Assembly (NCBI GenBank): GCA_028551475.1
Contig: CM052356.1
Coordinates: 30,221,884-30,285,883 of the forward strand
Source of the DNA: Casuarina equisetifolia
Lineage: Eukaryota; Streptophyta; Magnoliopsida; Fagales; Casuarinaceae
Direction of reading: 5' to 3'
DNA length: 64,000 bases
The notes under the pieces: model-generated
What the model was told of the DNA's origin: nothing
The model's input: the letters and a program-made list of their open reading frames with translations, nothing else
Database searches by the model: none
Part shown: piece after piece, positions 36,501 to 49,108 of the stretch
How the letters are laid out: the number at the start of each line of letters is the position of its first letter
Numbering within the stretch: the stretch's first letter is position 1
Made by a program: the position numbers and the translations under genes

Positions 36501-39500
36501 ATTTATCTCCTGGTATGAAGCAACTTGCAAGAGCTGCAATTTGGTGATGATCGAGATCATTGAACGTACCTGAACATTCAGAGTTCAGTATAATGTTCAA
36601 GGTTAGATAATAGTCATTAAAACAGAAGCAGCAATCGCAAATGTAGGCTTTTAGCACTTCCAGTACTTTGGCCTAGAAAACCTCGGGACAAGATAAAAGC
36701 TAGCTTACTTCCAGCTCACACTTCCCTAATGTGAGACATCATAACTTCTGACAAATAATTTTGTTATGCTTTTCTTTATATTGGTAAGATAATCGAGTAA
36801 TCAGTTTAAACCCATGGCCTCATCCACCATCTTAATAACATGAAGGGAGAAAACCCATTTGAACTAGAGCTCATAGGTAACTACTTTGTGAAGTTTCACA
36901 TCCTAGATATGTAAGGCTTATGCTTACAAGCAATTTTTACTGTACTTAGGTTGTTATTTAGAGTGAATACAAATGTCCGTGCGAGTGTGCATGTTAAATC
37001 CATAGAAAGAGAAAGAACAGACAAGGAAAGAATGCCTTCTTAAGAGCCCCAATTTTGGCCAAATCAGCATTGATCTTATGACTTATTCTTAACTTCAATT
37101 TGGCTGTTCATTAAAAGATCTAGCTTGCTTTTCATCCATTATGAATGCATATAATATTATGAAGGCTGAAGGACCAGTGCATGAAAAGTCACCATTAAAC
37201 ATCAACTCAGTGACAAGGAGCTCATCGCCTGTGTCTATCAAGCAGGCTGCCCGTCCCTTTAACTGGACAACACCATCAGCATCAATATGACCAAGCCTTT
37301 TCAAGACCCGTGATCGATTCTTAAGTTCATCACGGAATTTTTGAAGCTGCAAAATGAGAAACAAAAACATAGAAAAAGCAGATTAGCCAAGAGAAGTTAT
37401 TAGAAAACAACATCCAGTGGTTTCCAAGTGCAAACATGCAAGTATAAATCTTCTGTAGTCTTTTGTAATATGAGCATTTACCCTACATAGAAAAGGGGAA
37501 AAAATAGATAAAAAATGGCCATAATCAGACTCTCCAAGTTCCAAGCCAGCGGGCATATATATTAAACCTACTGGGGTGCTCCCAGTGGGAGGGAAACTAA
37601 AGGAAAGCTAAAGAAACTCTTAGCTAGTAAGTCTAAGTCACCGTCACAACAAGAGTTACAAAACATAGTTCACTGGACAAGCTTAACTCTCATACCTATG
37701 AGTTTATGAGCAAGCCTTTTGCTTTAAATAGGACTAAGGTCTGGTAAAGAAAGGATCATCCAGGATAGTCTATACCTGGGAATCACGCATTTTTGACTTA
37801 AGCTGTTGAATTTCATGATTGACCTCTGCTTTCCTCTGGAAAGATTTCATCTGATGCACATCTTGAGACTGCACTTTCACATTGAAATGGCTAAGCAAAC
37901 TCCTTACAGAAAAGAAAAATAAAACCTGCATGCAGCCTTAAAAACTTTCATGAAAGAGTAGAATATGATAGGTATTCAGAACAACAGGAGAAACCTTATG
38001 AAGTGGATGAGCATATAACTTCCTTTCGAGTGCCTCAATTTGGTTCACCATCTCAACAATTTCCGGATCTTTGATGCCCATGTCCTGCCAATTGTATATT
38101 GAAGTTCAATAATAGTATCACAGATCTAATATTATCAAACTATCCAAAATTTTCTTACAATCACAGCTAAGGACGTGCATTTATTTCAAGACTATGTTAT
38201 ACCCATTCCTTGAAACATAATGGGTCATTCTAAGTGAAAAAGATGGAAAGAGGAAAGAACAAGCATGAATGGCAAACCTCAGTGAAATACTCGTAACACA
38301 AATGACCTGATACAAATATAAAACTTTGGAGCTTCTACATGGGCTACAGATTACGCAAGCAAAAGCATGGCAATAAATGGAGTTACAGCAAAACAAATGT
38401 TAATGCAACTAGACAAACGTGGTTCAGATTTCTGCCTAAAATAGCACAAAACAAAAAAATTATGAACAAGCACAAAAATTGATGGCATCACAGTGTACTA
38501 GAGATATTAGCACCCAACCATGAAAAGAAATATACAATTAACTTATCAGTTGGTTGCGTGCATATCCTTCCATATGTCCCTTCCTGAGTCATCATACTAC
38601 CCCAAAGAAAGGTATTGAACACAGGTTCCATGTAAATGAAGTGATTCATAGAAATCCTCGACTTTCATGCCCACGTGTACAAAATGAATAGTATTTTTAG
38701 TTTTCTCTTTTTGCTTCTAGTTCTCTATTTCCTTTTGGGAATTTTCCTTTTTCTGGTAAAGAAGTGGAGAGGGGAATGGGGAAGGGGAAGGGGAGAGGAG
38801 AAGAGGAAGACAGAAAAATCTCCTACACTAATCACAGTGACAGCAACAAGAGGCACCAACATAGCATCTAAATATAGCTATCAATTACCTTTACGGGATT
38901 AAGCTTTGGAAGGCCTTCTGGGAAACGAGTTTTCAGCTCCTCTATGGCGAGCAGTATACTTTGCCTTGCTTCCAATGGCCGGAGATCAGTAGGAATAGAG
39001 ACCATTAGTTTGCTTAGACCAGAAATTAGAGGCAACTGAACAGGGACCTGGAGAAGATGGAAAATGATATTAGAACCCCAAATAATCATTTCACCTACTT
39101 GGGAATAATAACTACACTGCCAGAACTGAAAATGTGACCACCACTTGAAAGTATGTTTCAACTCACCACATGCATTTCACCCTTTTCTCCAGGATGAGGT
39201 GGGCATGGTTTTGGCCGTGAATTGTTCTCACTGGAACCAGGGGAGCAATGAAGTAAAGTATCTACTATATAACCACCCCCACGTGATGGTAATGCACCAC
39301 CCCCTGGGGAGGGTTTTTTCATAACATTAACCACAACTCCCCAACCCCAATCTGTTCCACCTTCCCTTATCTTGACCTGCAATCAGAAAAGTGCTTCCAA
39401 GCAAATACACAACACTCAGCACTGACCATGTAATCTAGAAGTCTGAACTGCCATTAAGAACTAAGCAGAAAAGAGAGATGATACAAAATGTTATGATACT

Positions 39501-42500
39501 GTATCACATACCAGCCGACCAGGACGAAGATGGTATAGAACCCTTTCAGGCCTTGTTATTTCAACCATCATCTTCTTCTCAAGTTGGGCTAGATCTAGTT
39601 TTAGCTTATGATATTCAGCAACTTCATTCTAGAGAATAAAATAAAATAAAATATATGTAAATGCAAAAGCAATTCGAAAAACAAAAATTTTAAGGACCAA
39701 GTGGCAAAAAGTTACCTCTCCTGAAGCATCAAGCATCGCAGCTTCCTGCTCCAGTTTTGCAACCTTTTTCCCTATATCAGGTAAAGCCTAAACCAAAAAA
39801 CAGAAACTGTCACTAAGCAATACTACGCACCAAGCAATGATAAAAACAAATAAAGGGTTCAGCAAAAACCTTTTCATACTGAAATTGATGGAATGAACTC
39901 CGTATTACATGTTCAGCAGTAAACTGGCCTTCCGCCCGACTCATTAAATTCAAAATTGAGTAGTAGCTCAGCCTAAAGGTACTAACTAATGGAGCAGGTT
40001 TACCCAAAACCATGTCCTTGAGTGCAGTCATCTCCATCTGTAAAAGTAAGCACAACAAAATTGATTTGGTGAAACTAAGGACCATCCTGTCATCTTAACC
40101 ATTTTCAACATCCAAGAAGAGACAATTAAAAGGTGTTATTCAAATAACCAAACACCATTTGAAGTTTGACATTATAGAAAAAAGTTCCACTTAAAACTCT
40201 TTTGACAAGTGACATGAAACATATAAAAGTGTCTCTGAATACTTATGATTGGAACTAAGCAGCAATGAGCCTCAACAAATCAAATGGAATTTCTATGGAA
40301 TTTTTAATGATCACTGGAGCACAAATGTCCTCATGTAAGACAAAGATAACTAGCCACAGAATTACCTGCTCATCAACCATTATGATACAAATACCACGCT
40401 CATCTTTGCCACGGCGCCCAGCCCTTCCACTCATCTACATTATTACTGAAAGTTCTTAAACAAGAATGTAAATAGTTCCCAGATTCAGAAAAAGCAATAC
40501 ATCTTTAGTCACCTGTATATATTCACCAGATCCAATATAACGATGACTATCACCATCCCACTTTTTGACAGACGTGAAAACTACAGTCTTTGCAGGCATG
40601 TTTAAACCCATGGCAAACTGTCAAAAAGGGAATCATCATAAAACTTACCAATCAATGTTTCACCTAAAGAAAAGGCAGCTATAAAAGTGAGTTTGGAAAC
40701 ACAGGAGTGATAAATTGGTTCATGGAGAAACTCTTACTGTTTCAGTGGCAAATAGGGCCTTTACAAGGCCTTCCTGGAAAAGAATCTCTACCAATTCCTT
40801 GATAACAGGAAGAAGGCCAGAATGATGAACAGCAATACCTCGCTGAAGTAACGGCAGCATCAACTCAATAGCCGGTAAATCTCTATCTTCCTCATTCAAG
40901 CAGAGTATTGCATTACGAAAGACCTCTTCCACAGTATCCTTTTCTTCTTGGCTATTGAAATCGAGCTTGGACATGGACATTGCATGTTGTTCGCATTCTC
41001 TTCTACTAAAGCTGAAGATGATTACTGGTTGAAACTTCCTTTCCATAATCATCTGAAAGTTGGAAAACTCCAGCTCAAGGAGTAAGATAAACTATGCGAG
41101 AAATGATTGTCATAAATGCAGTAAACACCTTCAAAAGCTATCAACTTATGGTATAGAGACAATTCACAGATCTGCTTGGCTAAAATAGAAAATTTTTTGC
41201 CATGAACATAAATGCCCACCTGAAACTCAACAATCAGAGGTGGGAGCATCTAGATATATCCACAAAATTAACTTCTAAGTTATTAAAGGGGCCTTTACAA
41301 ACAAGGTCAAACAGGCCACTAAGTAAGACATTACACTCTAGAGAATCCTTTAAAATGGCTTGCCTGCTCTATAATCTTGTCTGATATATGTAGAAATTAA
41401 TAATGAATGAATTGTATATATAGGATAAGAAAGAAAATTGCACCTAACCCCCCATTCACATCAACATTCCTTCCCGAAAGTGATTCGATATGGCACACAG
41501 GGTTTCAACTAACTGCAAGATGAGCTGATATCAGACAGCTTGTGCTAATAATACTAACTGCAAAGGGGTTTTTAGGGAAAAACTCACGTTACCTAGCCAT
41601 GAACAAGTGACTGCCCAGTTAACATACCATATCCCACTCCAACAGGGAGAGTGATTTTCAAGAAATCACATTCAAGATCCTTCCCCACCACGGCACAAAA
41701 AAAAAAAAAAAAAGGAAAGAAGGGAGAAGGTTGCGTATAGACCAAATAGTTTTCAAGCCAAAAATTCAAGTCATGTTGTATTTGCATAATTCACAGATTC
41801 TTAATTCAATGCATAGCACCTAAATCTTCAACTACTGGTTACTCTTAAAAAATATCAACATAGGATTTTGAAATGAAGTCAAGAGGTTCGACAAGGTATA
41901 GGACAGATATTTTTAATAAAGAATACTTCAAAGTACTAAATTTGGACTGCCTGGGTCTGAAATGACAAGAAATATCAAATTGGGCACTTCTAAAGGTGGA
42001 AAGCTCACCTTCACGATTTTGTATATGTCAGAAGTACCAGAAGGATTCCCTCCCTTCGCAATTCTCCCACTTGCCTTGCCATTGGCACTCTTTTTAACAT
42101 CACCGAATTTCTGCTTTGAGAAAGTATCCTGCAACTTTACAAAATTCTCCTCCTTGAACTGCTCATTCTCATCGACCACAAGATACAATCCATTTCCACC
42201 CACGGGAAAAACATAATGCTGCAGAGGAGTTGGTCGGAAATCTGTGTACACCACATGACATGGCTGTTTGTGTAAATTACAGATCCACTCAGCAAATTCA
42301 GTGGCATTTGACATTGTTGCTGACAGAAATACCATTTTAATAGCCGGTGGCAAAAATATAATACTCTCTTCCCAAACGACCCCTCTTTCACGATCCTTCA
42401 TGTAATGGATTTCATCAAAGATTACCCATGCTACTTCCTTCAAAACCTCTGAACCTCTATAGAGCATTCCCCTGAGAATTTCAGTTGTCATAACCAAACA

Positions 42501-43100
42501 ACTAGCATTAGGTGAGAGAGTGACATCACCTGTCATCAACCCCACATCTTTAAACTCTTGACTAAGCTCCCTGTACTTCTGATTGCTCAACGCTTTCAAA
42601 GGTGAAGTATATATAACCCTTTGCTTATCCCTAAAAGCCATTGCTATAGCATACTCGGCAACTGCAGTTTTACCTGCCGAAGTATGAGCTGACACCAACA
42701 CAGACTCATTCCGTTCTAAGCATGCCACAGAAACCCGCTGAAATGGATCAAGCGTAAATTGGTATGCTTTTGCCATCTTTCCATTATATATGGGATTTGA
42801 GAGGGTCCCATGAATATATTCATCCTTGATCGGAGTGTACCCACTTGGAACTGCAACCTCATGCACACAGCTACGTGTCAAATTGCGGTGACATTCTTGA
42901 TTTGTAATGCCAATGACCTTCGACTCTCCAGGTTCTTTTTGTTGATTTGCACTAACTTCTTGAGTTTGGGTTTTGGTGACCTCTGAATCTTCAGGTTCTC
43001 TTTGTCGTTTCATAGTAGCTCCTTGTCTAGGGGTCTTAGGAACCTTGGACTGGTCAGATTCAGGTTCTTTCCTCTTCCCAAGTGTTGGAGATTCTTCCAT
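33560..43100 (-). CDS. HEN2: DExH-box RNA helicase HEN2 (Mtr4-like, nuclear exosome cofactor)
   Basis: ATP-dependent 3'-5' RNA helicase that feeds nucleoplasmic transcripts to the exosome. It matches HEN2 better than MTR4, with a MEE-x-TLGKRK start and a HEN2-type middle region. Exons (minus): 43100-42009, 41052-40738, 40617-40513, 40434-40366, 40037-39870, 39787-39716, 39628-39512, 39376-39167, 39047-38889, 38084-37995, 37868-37776, 37346-37193, 36569-36421, 36334-36239, 34152-34060, 33670-33560; about 1030 aa, phases consistent. Motif I AHTSAGKT is at 138-145, DEIH at 229-232, SAT at 260-262, and motif [11 protein letters not shown] starts at 505. The arch/KOW part ([16 protein letters not shown]) and the C-terminal DSHCT domain ([34 protein letters not shown]) follow. 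Residues 11-73 hold three roughly 21-residue repeats (KEPES, REPED, KEPGES), which make it slightly longer than the Arabidopsis protein. The intron 36238-34153 is over 2 kb. Confidence 0.96.
34153..36238 (-). other. Large HEN2 intron (about 2.1 kb)
   Basis: This is by far the longest intron of the gene. Open frames in it (34977-35339 minus, 35044-35496 plus) overlap each other and match nothing I recognise. The 34.98-35.5 kb portion has a slightly more balanced base composition than its surroundings. TTTTC-rich tracts occur near 35583-35605 and AAAG-rich ones near 35685-35712. Confidence 0.6.
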
Positions 43101-43270
43101 TCCAAGAAGTGAAAATACTATGATTCTCAACTTCACTTCAGTCAAGCTGCAGCTCAATCCAACACAGAGCAGTTAAACTAATTTCAATGAAGCTTGATTC
43201 TGCCACACAAAGTACGAATTAAAAAACAACAATAATGAATACAGCAAACTTTCTTCCTTTCAGTTTAAGA

Positions 43271-43352
43271 CATAAAACTCATAAAACTCATAACACTCAT
43301 AAAACTCATAAAACTCATAAAACTCATAAAACTCGTAAAACTCATAAAATCA
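43271..43352. repeat. 9-bp minisatellite (CATAAAACT)n upstream of HEN2
   Basis: About nine copies of CATAAAACT occur in a row, with variants CATAACACT and CGTAAAACT. They lie 170-250 bp upstream of the HEN2 start codon, in the leader or a leader intron. Confidence 0.95.
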
Positions 43353-43950
43353 GAGTAAAGTTACTGTCAACTGTCCAATCTACAGAAAAGTTGAAAGAGT
43401 ACAAATTCTTCTCATGTGAAGAATTAAAAATAATCCCAATTTAAGCTATCATAAAAATCTACTCAGTTCTTGTTCTCACGAAGTCAAAACCTAACTTTAA
43501 CTTGCCACTCAAGCAGTATGCTTTATCAGTTTAGTTTCTAATAAAACGAACAAAGAGAACTCGAAATTATTTCACTCTACATGCTTCCAACCATTTGGAA
43601 ACCAAGAAAAAGAAATTCGATGCATCACATTTTTTTTTGCTTTCCTTTCTGATTTCACAGTAAACAAACGCACCCACCCTGAATTGAACAGAGAGAAACA
43701 CACGCACAGAAACAAAGAATGAATGAAACCACAAAAGTTTTAAGTGAAAACCACTGACGTTTGCTCCCACTCAACGCAGAAAACAGCAAATATTCTTTTC
43801 CCGCCTTTTCTTTTGTTTTCTCGGTGAGCAAACACTCTTGGTTCCAATTCTGTGCACTTCAGAGCAGTTACAGAAACACAAACGCGCAGAAAAATTCGTA
43901 GAGAAGAGAGAGATACAGGGAAAAAAAGATGAAACTAGGGCTTTGCATAC

Positions 43951-43980
43951 CTTCGGTGGCGCCGTTCTCTGCAACTGCAT
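43951..43980 (-). promoter_or_regulatory. Possible HEN2 leader exon end with a short upstream ATG
   Basis: On the minus strand an ATG at 43980 opens MQLQRTAPPK and reaches CCGAAG|GTATGC at 43951/43950, a good 5' splice site. This could be a first leader exon spliced to sequence just upstream of the HEN2 ATG at 43100. Joining in the simplest way puts a stop soon after, so it would be an upstream ORF and not part of HEN2. Inference only. Confidence 0.35.
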
Positions 43981-45060
43981 CGCCGACGAATTAAACTGTG
44001 GGTTAACGAAGGAGACTACTGACGTCTATTTCCGTGGTTTCAACCCAGGCCCATTTTGGATTACGCCGCCAAGCTGGGCCTCACGCCGAACTATTCATTA
44101 AAGATATTACCGAAAAGACTGTTGTACCCTCCGCAGTAGACGGTTATGCAAATAATCTGGGGCCATACCAGTCATTACACATGTTTCAGACTGGTAGTTG
44201 CTTCAAAAGTCATTATAAATCATCCAAATGACCGGTTGCACCCTCAGTGTGGGTGGAAAGACAAAAGTTCCCGAGGGCAGCATAGTAATTCAGGGAAACA
44301 ATTTCTAAAAATTTCAAAGAATTTTTGAAGGAGAGAGAAAAGGGAAATATAATCTAGATATAGTAAAAAATGGCTTATATAAAAGATATTGCAAAATAAG
44401 TATCTTGAATTTTTCCTTCAACTACATATTTAATTGACCTAAGCATGTTTGAGTGATAGAGTTGTAAGACCAGAAAGTGAAAAGCATGTTGTCTTTTTCT
44501 AACTTTTTCTTCTTTTAGAGTGCATTGGTTCATGTTCAATAAAAGTGTGTGGGTTTTGGCATTTTGAATATGGAGATTTTAAGAAATAAATAAACTTTTA
44601 ACTATTGACAACTTCATCTAGGGTTTGTATTTCAAATGTTTGTATGATAAGGCCTATATGCTTTAAGAGACTTCTTTGCTCAATTGAAAAACTGAGTTAA
44701 GCTTAAAAAAAGCAAATAGCTTAAGATTGTTTATTCATCAATTGTGACAACAAAGAAAAGACTATCTTCAAGAATTGATGGCATGGATTCTAATATGGAT
44801 GAATGTGTAGCAACTATTGTAGAGACGCATTGGAAGGCTTCGAATTTATAAGGGGAAAAAAAAAGTAGGAAACTTTATTGGTTTGAATGTTATAAATATT
44901 CATGATGTGATCTAAAATCTAGGAAGTAAGATTAATAAAACGGAAGGTAAATATGACTATACAAATGAAGGAGTAAGTAGGTTGCGTAACTATGCCTAAA
45001 GCATGCAAAATGGAAAAACCACAAAAAGCATTCAAGCATCACTTTCATGTTCTTCTAAAT

Positions 45061-46507
45061 TGAAAATAGAACATCTTGAAAAATTGGAAAATTTCTCAAA
45101 GACACCTCAAGAATAACAAACCCTAACCATGGAAAAAAGGTAATTTGATTTTGATGAGCAACCTATATAGTTGATTCCTAATTTATAGGAATCATTTAGC
45201 AATACAAGAATGGAAACATAAAACCTAAAGCAATTGATTCTAATTACAAATTTATGCAACAAAATTTAGGATTGCAAAGAATCTGGAAAGAATTTGAAAG
45301 TTCTCCCAAATTCTTTATTGGCTTGCTTAATGGCTTAGTATTATTAACGCTTTTGGATTTCTTGGAAAGGATGCATGTATTAGTGCTCAATGAGGAAGTT
45401 TTCTAATGATGGAATTCCAACTAGCTGCATTAAAGGACAATCAAAATTTTCAAGAAGAAAGACAGTGCACCATTGTTACGATACGTAGGGCTAATGTGGC
45501 TAGGATTTGCCATCTATCATGCCAACTTCATTGAGAACACGAATCTAGTACAAAGATAAAGGCTCAAAGCTTTACCACTATTTTGGGTAGCAAATTCCAC
45601 CACTAAGGTATGCCAAACATCGGTTAATGTTTCTTGTTTCATCAATTGCTTGACAATCACATCTAAGCAAGTGTTCAAAAGCAAGCTAATAGTTGTTTAG
45701 TCCCACTTTAGCCAATCAAGATAATTGAGATTGGTGACCAAATAATGGAGACACCAATGTTAATGATAGTTGTGAACTCAACAAGGCAAAGGAGTGAGCC
45801 ATTGACAATGGGGAAAAGCTCGACAGCCCAAAGGTAGGGTAGAATCCTAGTTTTCCAAACCAAGCAATTCGGCACTTTGAGTTGAACACTAGTTGTTAAA
45901 ATTGAAATATTGTCAATATGAACAAAGGTAGCAATTTGGGCGAGAATGAAATCATATTGTGTTTAGGCCATTTGAATGGGATTCAAGCAAGGATCAAAGA
46001 AGGCTATTGCCTAAGGGCTTTAGATACCAAATTGAAAATAGAATATCTTAAGAAAGTGGGAAATTTCTTGGACACCTTAAAAACAACAAACCCTAACCTT
46101 GGAACAAAGATAATCAATTTTGATGATAGACATGTACAATTGATTCCTAATTTATAGGGAATCAATTAGCTATACAAGAATGGAAACATAAATCCTAAGG
46201 CAATCAATTCTAATTACAAATTTATGCAAGGAAACTTAGGATTGCAAAGAATTTGATAGTTCTCTTAAATTCATTATTGGCTTGGTTGGTGGCTTAGTAT
46301 TAATGCTTTTGGATTTCTTGGAGAGGACATAAGTATTTATGCTTAAAAAGGAAGTTTTCCAATGATAGGATTCCAACCAAGTACATTCAAAGGACAGTCA
46401 AGATTTTCAAGGAAAGAGATGGCACACCATTGTTGCAATGCACAGGGCTAATGTGGCTAAGGTTTGCCATGTGTCATGCCACCTTTGCTGAAAACTTAAG
46501 TCTAACA
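45061..46507 (-). mobile_element. Possible short LTR element (TRIM-like) with two 0.47-0.49 kb repeats
   Basis: 45061-45552 and 46033-46507 are direct repeats, about 80% identical by eye. On the minus strand the high-coordinate copy begins TGTTAGACTTAAG, a usual LTR start, and ends in CA at 46033. Three bases further is TGGTATCTAAAGCC (46029-46016), a near match to the tRNA-Met primer site. The internal part is only about 480 bp and has no retroelement domains. Flanking target duplications and a clear polypurine tract were not found, so the classification is tentative. Confidence 0.6.
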
Positions 46508-47364
46508 CCACGTGGTGCTAACGTGATAGTGACATGGATTTTAATGCTCTAAACCATCACGTTCTTTTATGCTAGCTCTTGAACCACCACCAATTTCACC
46601 CTCTTTGAGTACTAAGTTTTGGTTTATTGCCTTGCATATTTTCATTAAATTCTAGTCAATCACAATAAGTTAGATGGCCTTTGAGATTGTGAGATGAAGA
46701 AAGTTGTTTACATCTTTGGTAAAACTTGCTCTACATTATTTTGATAAGTATTGAAGTTTTAATTCACATTCTTCACAAGTCTTTGAATGAATGATATAGA
46801 AATAGAATTTGAGAATTTCCTTGTATGGGGATTTTTTAGCAAAGTAATCTTCCATGTTGCAAATGAAATATTTGGTGCGACAGTCTTTTCAATAGAATTA
46901 TTTAGAAAATTTGAACCACTTTTTCTTTTTCTTTTCATGGAATGGTAGGTATTTGGAGTGATGATCCTTTTTCTCAAAAGGATACATGCAAAACTTGCCA
47001 TTATCTTTACACATGATCAATAGATCTAACCTTCAATTGTCTAAGTATATTCTTTTGTCCTTAGTTTGTTATGTTGTATAAACATATATTTGTTATGCAA
47101 CTCCTCAATGTATGGTAAAGCTTGCCAAGAGTAATATTATTTAATATAAGGTTGCAAGTAGAGAGGCATTAAGTGAATTAAGGTAGGTTAGCTAGATATT
47201 TGCATCATCAATACTATTGACCATATAATATCTTTTTAAGAACATATTGTAATGTCCGTCCAAGTCCTTTCTTTTAACCAAACAATAATTAATCTTCAAT
47301 AGTTATTCTTCGAATTGTTTGATTGAGTATTGCTAGTTGTTGAGAAATTCTTCATGTATGACTC

Positions 47365-47545
47365 CTATAAAACAATCAATGGTGTTTAGACCTTTGATTT
47401 GCCCTTGCCTATATTCTCCTAATTACAACTACCACATTCATAAATGATCATGACATATAAAACAGTCAATAATGTTGAGACTTTTGATTTGCCCTTGCCT
47501 ATATTCTCCTAATTGCAACTACCACATTCGTAAATGATCGTGAAA
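47365..47545. repeat. 90-bp tandem duplication
   Basis: Two adjacent copies share TTTGATTTGCCCTTGCCTAT, TTCTCCTAATT and CAACTACCACATTC, offset exactly 90 bp (47401 and 47491). They are about 90% identical. Confidence 0.9.
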
Positions 47546-48640
47546 TTCAACTATGATCGTATCCATTACTTTGTCAAATTTAAAGTATGCCCTTTGCATC
47601 TCTATCATAGAAGAGTGGATCTACAATTTCTTGCTTTATTATTGATTAGGAGGGACACCATCTAAAGTGATGAAAGGCATATCTTTAATAAATTATGTGG
47701 AAACAATAGTCATGGATTCATATGGTTTAAATTATTTTGTCTCTAATTCATCTTTATAGATGACTTTTGGTGCTTTCACATTTATGAATAAGTCTCCTAT
47801 CATGAAATCTTTATCTTAGGTAGTATCCATTAACTTCTTTCAACTTGCCACCTTTGGAAAAGCAATATTATGTATAATAGACTTCATTCTTTTATATTGA
47901 ATTGGCAAGTGAGATGATTTGGTTATATAAAGAGATTTTGCCGCTATTCCCAATAGATTGATCTTTTAAAATAAAACCTAATGGCCAAGGGAAGGAGTAA
48001 GAGATAGTCAAATAGGTCTAGGCCTTAGTTGGTTGGTTTTGTCTCCTACTATATTGATTTGATAAATAAAATGGGTAACTAGTCATAGGATTTTTCAAAA
48101 TAATAAAGAATCATCATTATGCTCTTTTTTTATAAAAGCATTTCATTCTTTTACAAATCAACTTTAAAATAAATAAATAAATAAATAAAGCAAATCCCTT
48201 AACATAAATACAAATTCAAAAGTTAAGAAGTAGCACTTCTTATGCACAAAGTGTATAACTGAAACTAATTTAGGCAGGGATATACATGTAACTACAACAA
48301 AGGGGAGTTAAGATTGATGTAATGTAGAATTTCATATTATTTAAATTTTACTTAAAAATATTTTTGTAAGAAATAAAAATTCTCTATTTTTAAGTCAACT
48401 TTTTTAGATGAGATTTGACTTTCTAGCAAAGACAGCAGATGCCACATGTTAATTCTTTTTACATACATATTCATACTCACACAACTAAGTGTTAAACTTA
48501 AACCAATGAGCTAATAAGTAATCAATCACATGTTAATACTTTGATATGCTCATAGTAACTAATTTTGAGATAAATGTTTAACATAATATTGTAACTAAGG
48601 TTTTAAGTGTGACACTTTATTATTTATTGGCCCAGTTTTC

Positions 48641-49108
48641 ATGAGAAAATGTGTTGAATATACATATATATCTCAGTGGAAAAATGAAAACGAGGGGTGG
48701 AAATGTCACGTCGCCTTGCTCGACAAGATAATGATAATAATAATATATAAAGTGAACGCTGTGCGTTATATTTTCCGGAAACCCCAGTCGCCTTCAAATT
48801 CATTCAAGGGATTACAGTGTTAATTACTATAATTGAGATGAGATCTGATTGCGTATCAGGAAATTTTGACGATTTGGAAGTGAGAAGACGGAAAAGGATG
48901 CTTGGAGATATAGAAATGGGTGTTGATCTGTCGCCTGTTTTCTTTTGTCAATTCTCCTGCTTCGCGAGATCTTCGAGATAACCCCACCAGTCTTCATCAT
49001 TAATCACCGTCTGTATCTGATTCTGGGGCGCCAAAAGGAAACGCACAGCAGTTGCAGAGTTTTGGAGTTCGTGGGGAGTTCTTTCGTTGCTTAAGGCTTC
49101 GGAAAGTC
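48641..49108 (+). promoter_or_regulatory. Upstream and leader region of the F-box gene
   Basis: Base composition becomes balanced from about 48.69 kb. The leader just before 49109 is GC-richer and free of ATG close to the start. No clear TATA box was assigned. Confidence 0.4.

Larger units (their letters stand above)
44300..48640. other. Gene-poor interval between HEN2 and the F-box gene
   Basis: No gene is supported. It holds the LTR-like pair at 45061-46507, a 90-bp tandem duplication at about 47365-47545, and AT-rich DNA. Minus-strand pieces between 46.6 and 48.0 kb look like decayed coding sequence interrupted by many stops, perhaps a retroelement, but I cannot name it. 44550-44710 resembles 50725-50835, downstream of the F-box gene. 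Confidence 0.45.
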
